This document shows positions 5,762 through 5,844 of a stretch of 5,844 nt of DNA, one piece after another (the first letter of the stretch is position 1; the number at the start of each line of letters is the position of its first letter). The DNA is taken from contig JBGVFN010000181.1 in the NCBI GenBank assembly GCA_045121095.1, positions 1-5,844 on the forward strand, in the 5' to 3' direction. Source of the stretch: TWA4 sp045121095. GTDB taxonomy: Bacteria; Bacillota; Clostridia; Lachnospirales; Lachnospiraceae. Under the pieces are notes generated by a model that made no database searches, had not been told where the DNA came from, and saw only the letters and a list, made by a program, of their open reading frames with translations. Position numbers and translations under genes: made by a program.

Positions 5762-5821
5762 TTAAGCGACAAAACAAAAATAACCGAAAGGAGATGTATT
5801 TGTATCTATCGCTTATTATAC
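5734..5821. repeat. Two interleaved inverted repeats (A-B-A'-B') around a ribosome-binding site
   Basis: Arm A (5734-5748, ATACAAATACATCTC) is a perfect reverse complement of A' (5791-5805). As RNA the pairing extends inward to 5751 with 5788, including one G-U. Arm B (5755-5769) matches the reverse complement of B' (5809-5821) over 13 bp with two extra Ts in B. A' contains the Shine-Dalgarno and both possible start codons, and B contains the -10 of P2. The connecting loops (3 nt on each side) look too short for both full stems to form together, so they should be alternatives. Confidence 0.8.
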
Positions 5822-5844
5822 TTGAAAAATTCTGTTTTGAACAG
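5800..5844 (+). CDS. Start of an unidentified gene running off the right edge (3'-partial)
   Basis: AAAGGAG (5787-5793) is followed by an in-frame ATG (5794) with no gap and by TTG (5800) with a six-base gap. TTG is therefore the more plausible start and was chosen. The visible peptide from TTG is MYLSLIILEKFCFEQ and stays open to the window end. Fifteen codons are not enough to assign a family. The start-codon-burying repeats and the local promoter are typical of some insertion-sequence transposase genes, which is the main reason to suspect one, but nothing in the peptide proves it. Confidence 0.5.
   Translation, partial: MYLSLIILEKFCFEQ

Noticed and set aside
5794..5796. ATG 5794 as start of the right-edge gene
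   Set aside because: It abuts GGAG with no spacer, so a ribosome could not use that site. TTG 5800 in the same frame has a normal six-base gap.
1..5844. CRISPR array, tRNA or rRNA
   Set aside because: No regularly spaced direct repeats, no cloverleaf with TTCGA-type arm, and no rRNA-like stretch were seen on either strand.

Overview
The window reads as chromosomal DNA of a low-to-mid GC Gram-positive anaerobe, probably a clostridial (Lachnospiraceae-type) gut bacterium. This is inferred from strong purine-rich Shine-Dalgarno sites, TATAAT-type promoters, T-tailed hairpin terminators and the clostridial style of the capsule/exopolysaccharide regulators. No marker gene fixes the species. All supported genes are on the + strand.

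Region 1 (1-4560) is the end of a polysaccharide operon. It holds the 3' part of a Wzz/BY-kinase fusion (the 5' end lies outside the window), a second complete Wzz/BY-kinase fusion, and a membrane-bound UDP-sugar 4,6-dehydratase of the FlaA1/PglF/WbpM/CapD type. A textbook intrinsic terminator follows. The two tyrosine kinases probably control polymer chain length and export, and both end in glycine-tyrosine-rich tails of different design. The dehydratase supplies a 6-deoxy-4-keto-amino sugar precursor. No glycosyltransferase, flippase or polymerase is visible, so they must lie elsewhere.

Region 2 (4561-5520) is a compact, self-contained cassette. It has an A/T-tract-rich upstream region, a candidate promoter whose entire -35/-10 spacer is T7-CA-G7, a short leader, a small secreted protein of unknown function, and a tightly coupled 57-codon charged protein. 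It is closed by an unusually long palindromic terminator that could work in both directions.

Region 3 (5521-5844) is AT-rich and mostly non-coding. It has a good extended -10 promoter, a possible 20-codon ORF, and then a promoter and ribosome-binding site embedded in two interleaved inverted repeats (order A-B-A'-B'). These precede an ORF that runs off the right edge. The repeats would bury the ribosome-binding site and start codon in RNA made from upstream promoters, but not in RNA from the local promoter. This layout resembles the fold-back protection of some insertion-sequence transposase genes. The 15 visible codons are too few to identify the product.
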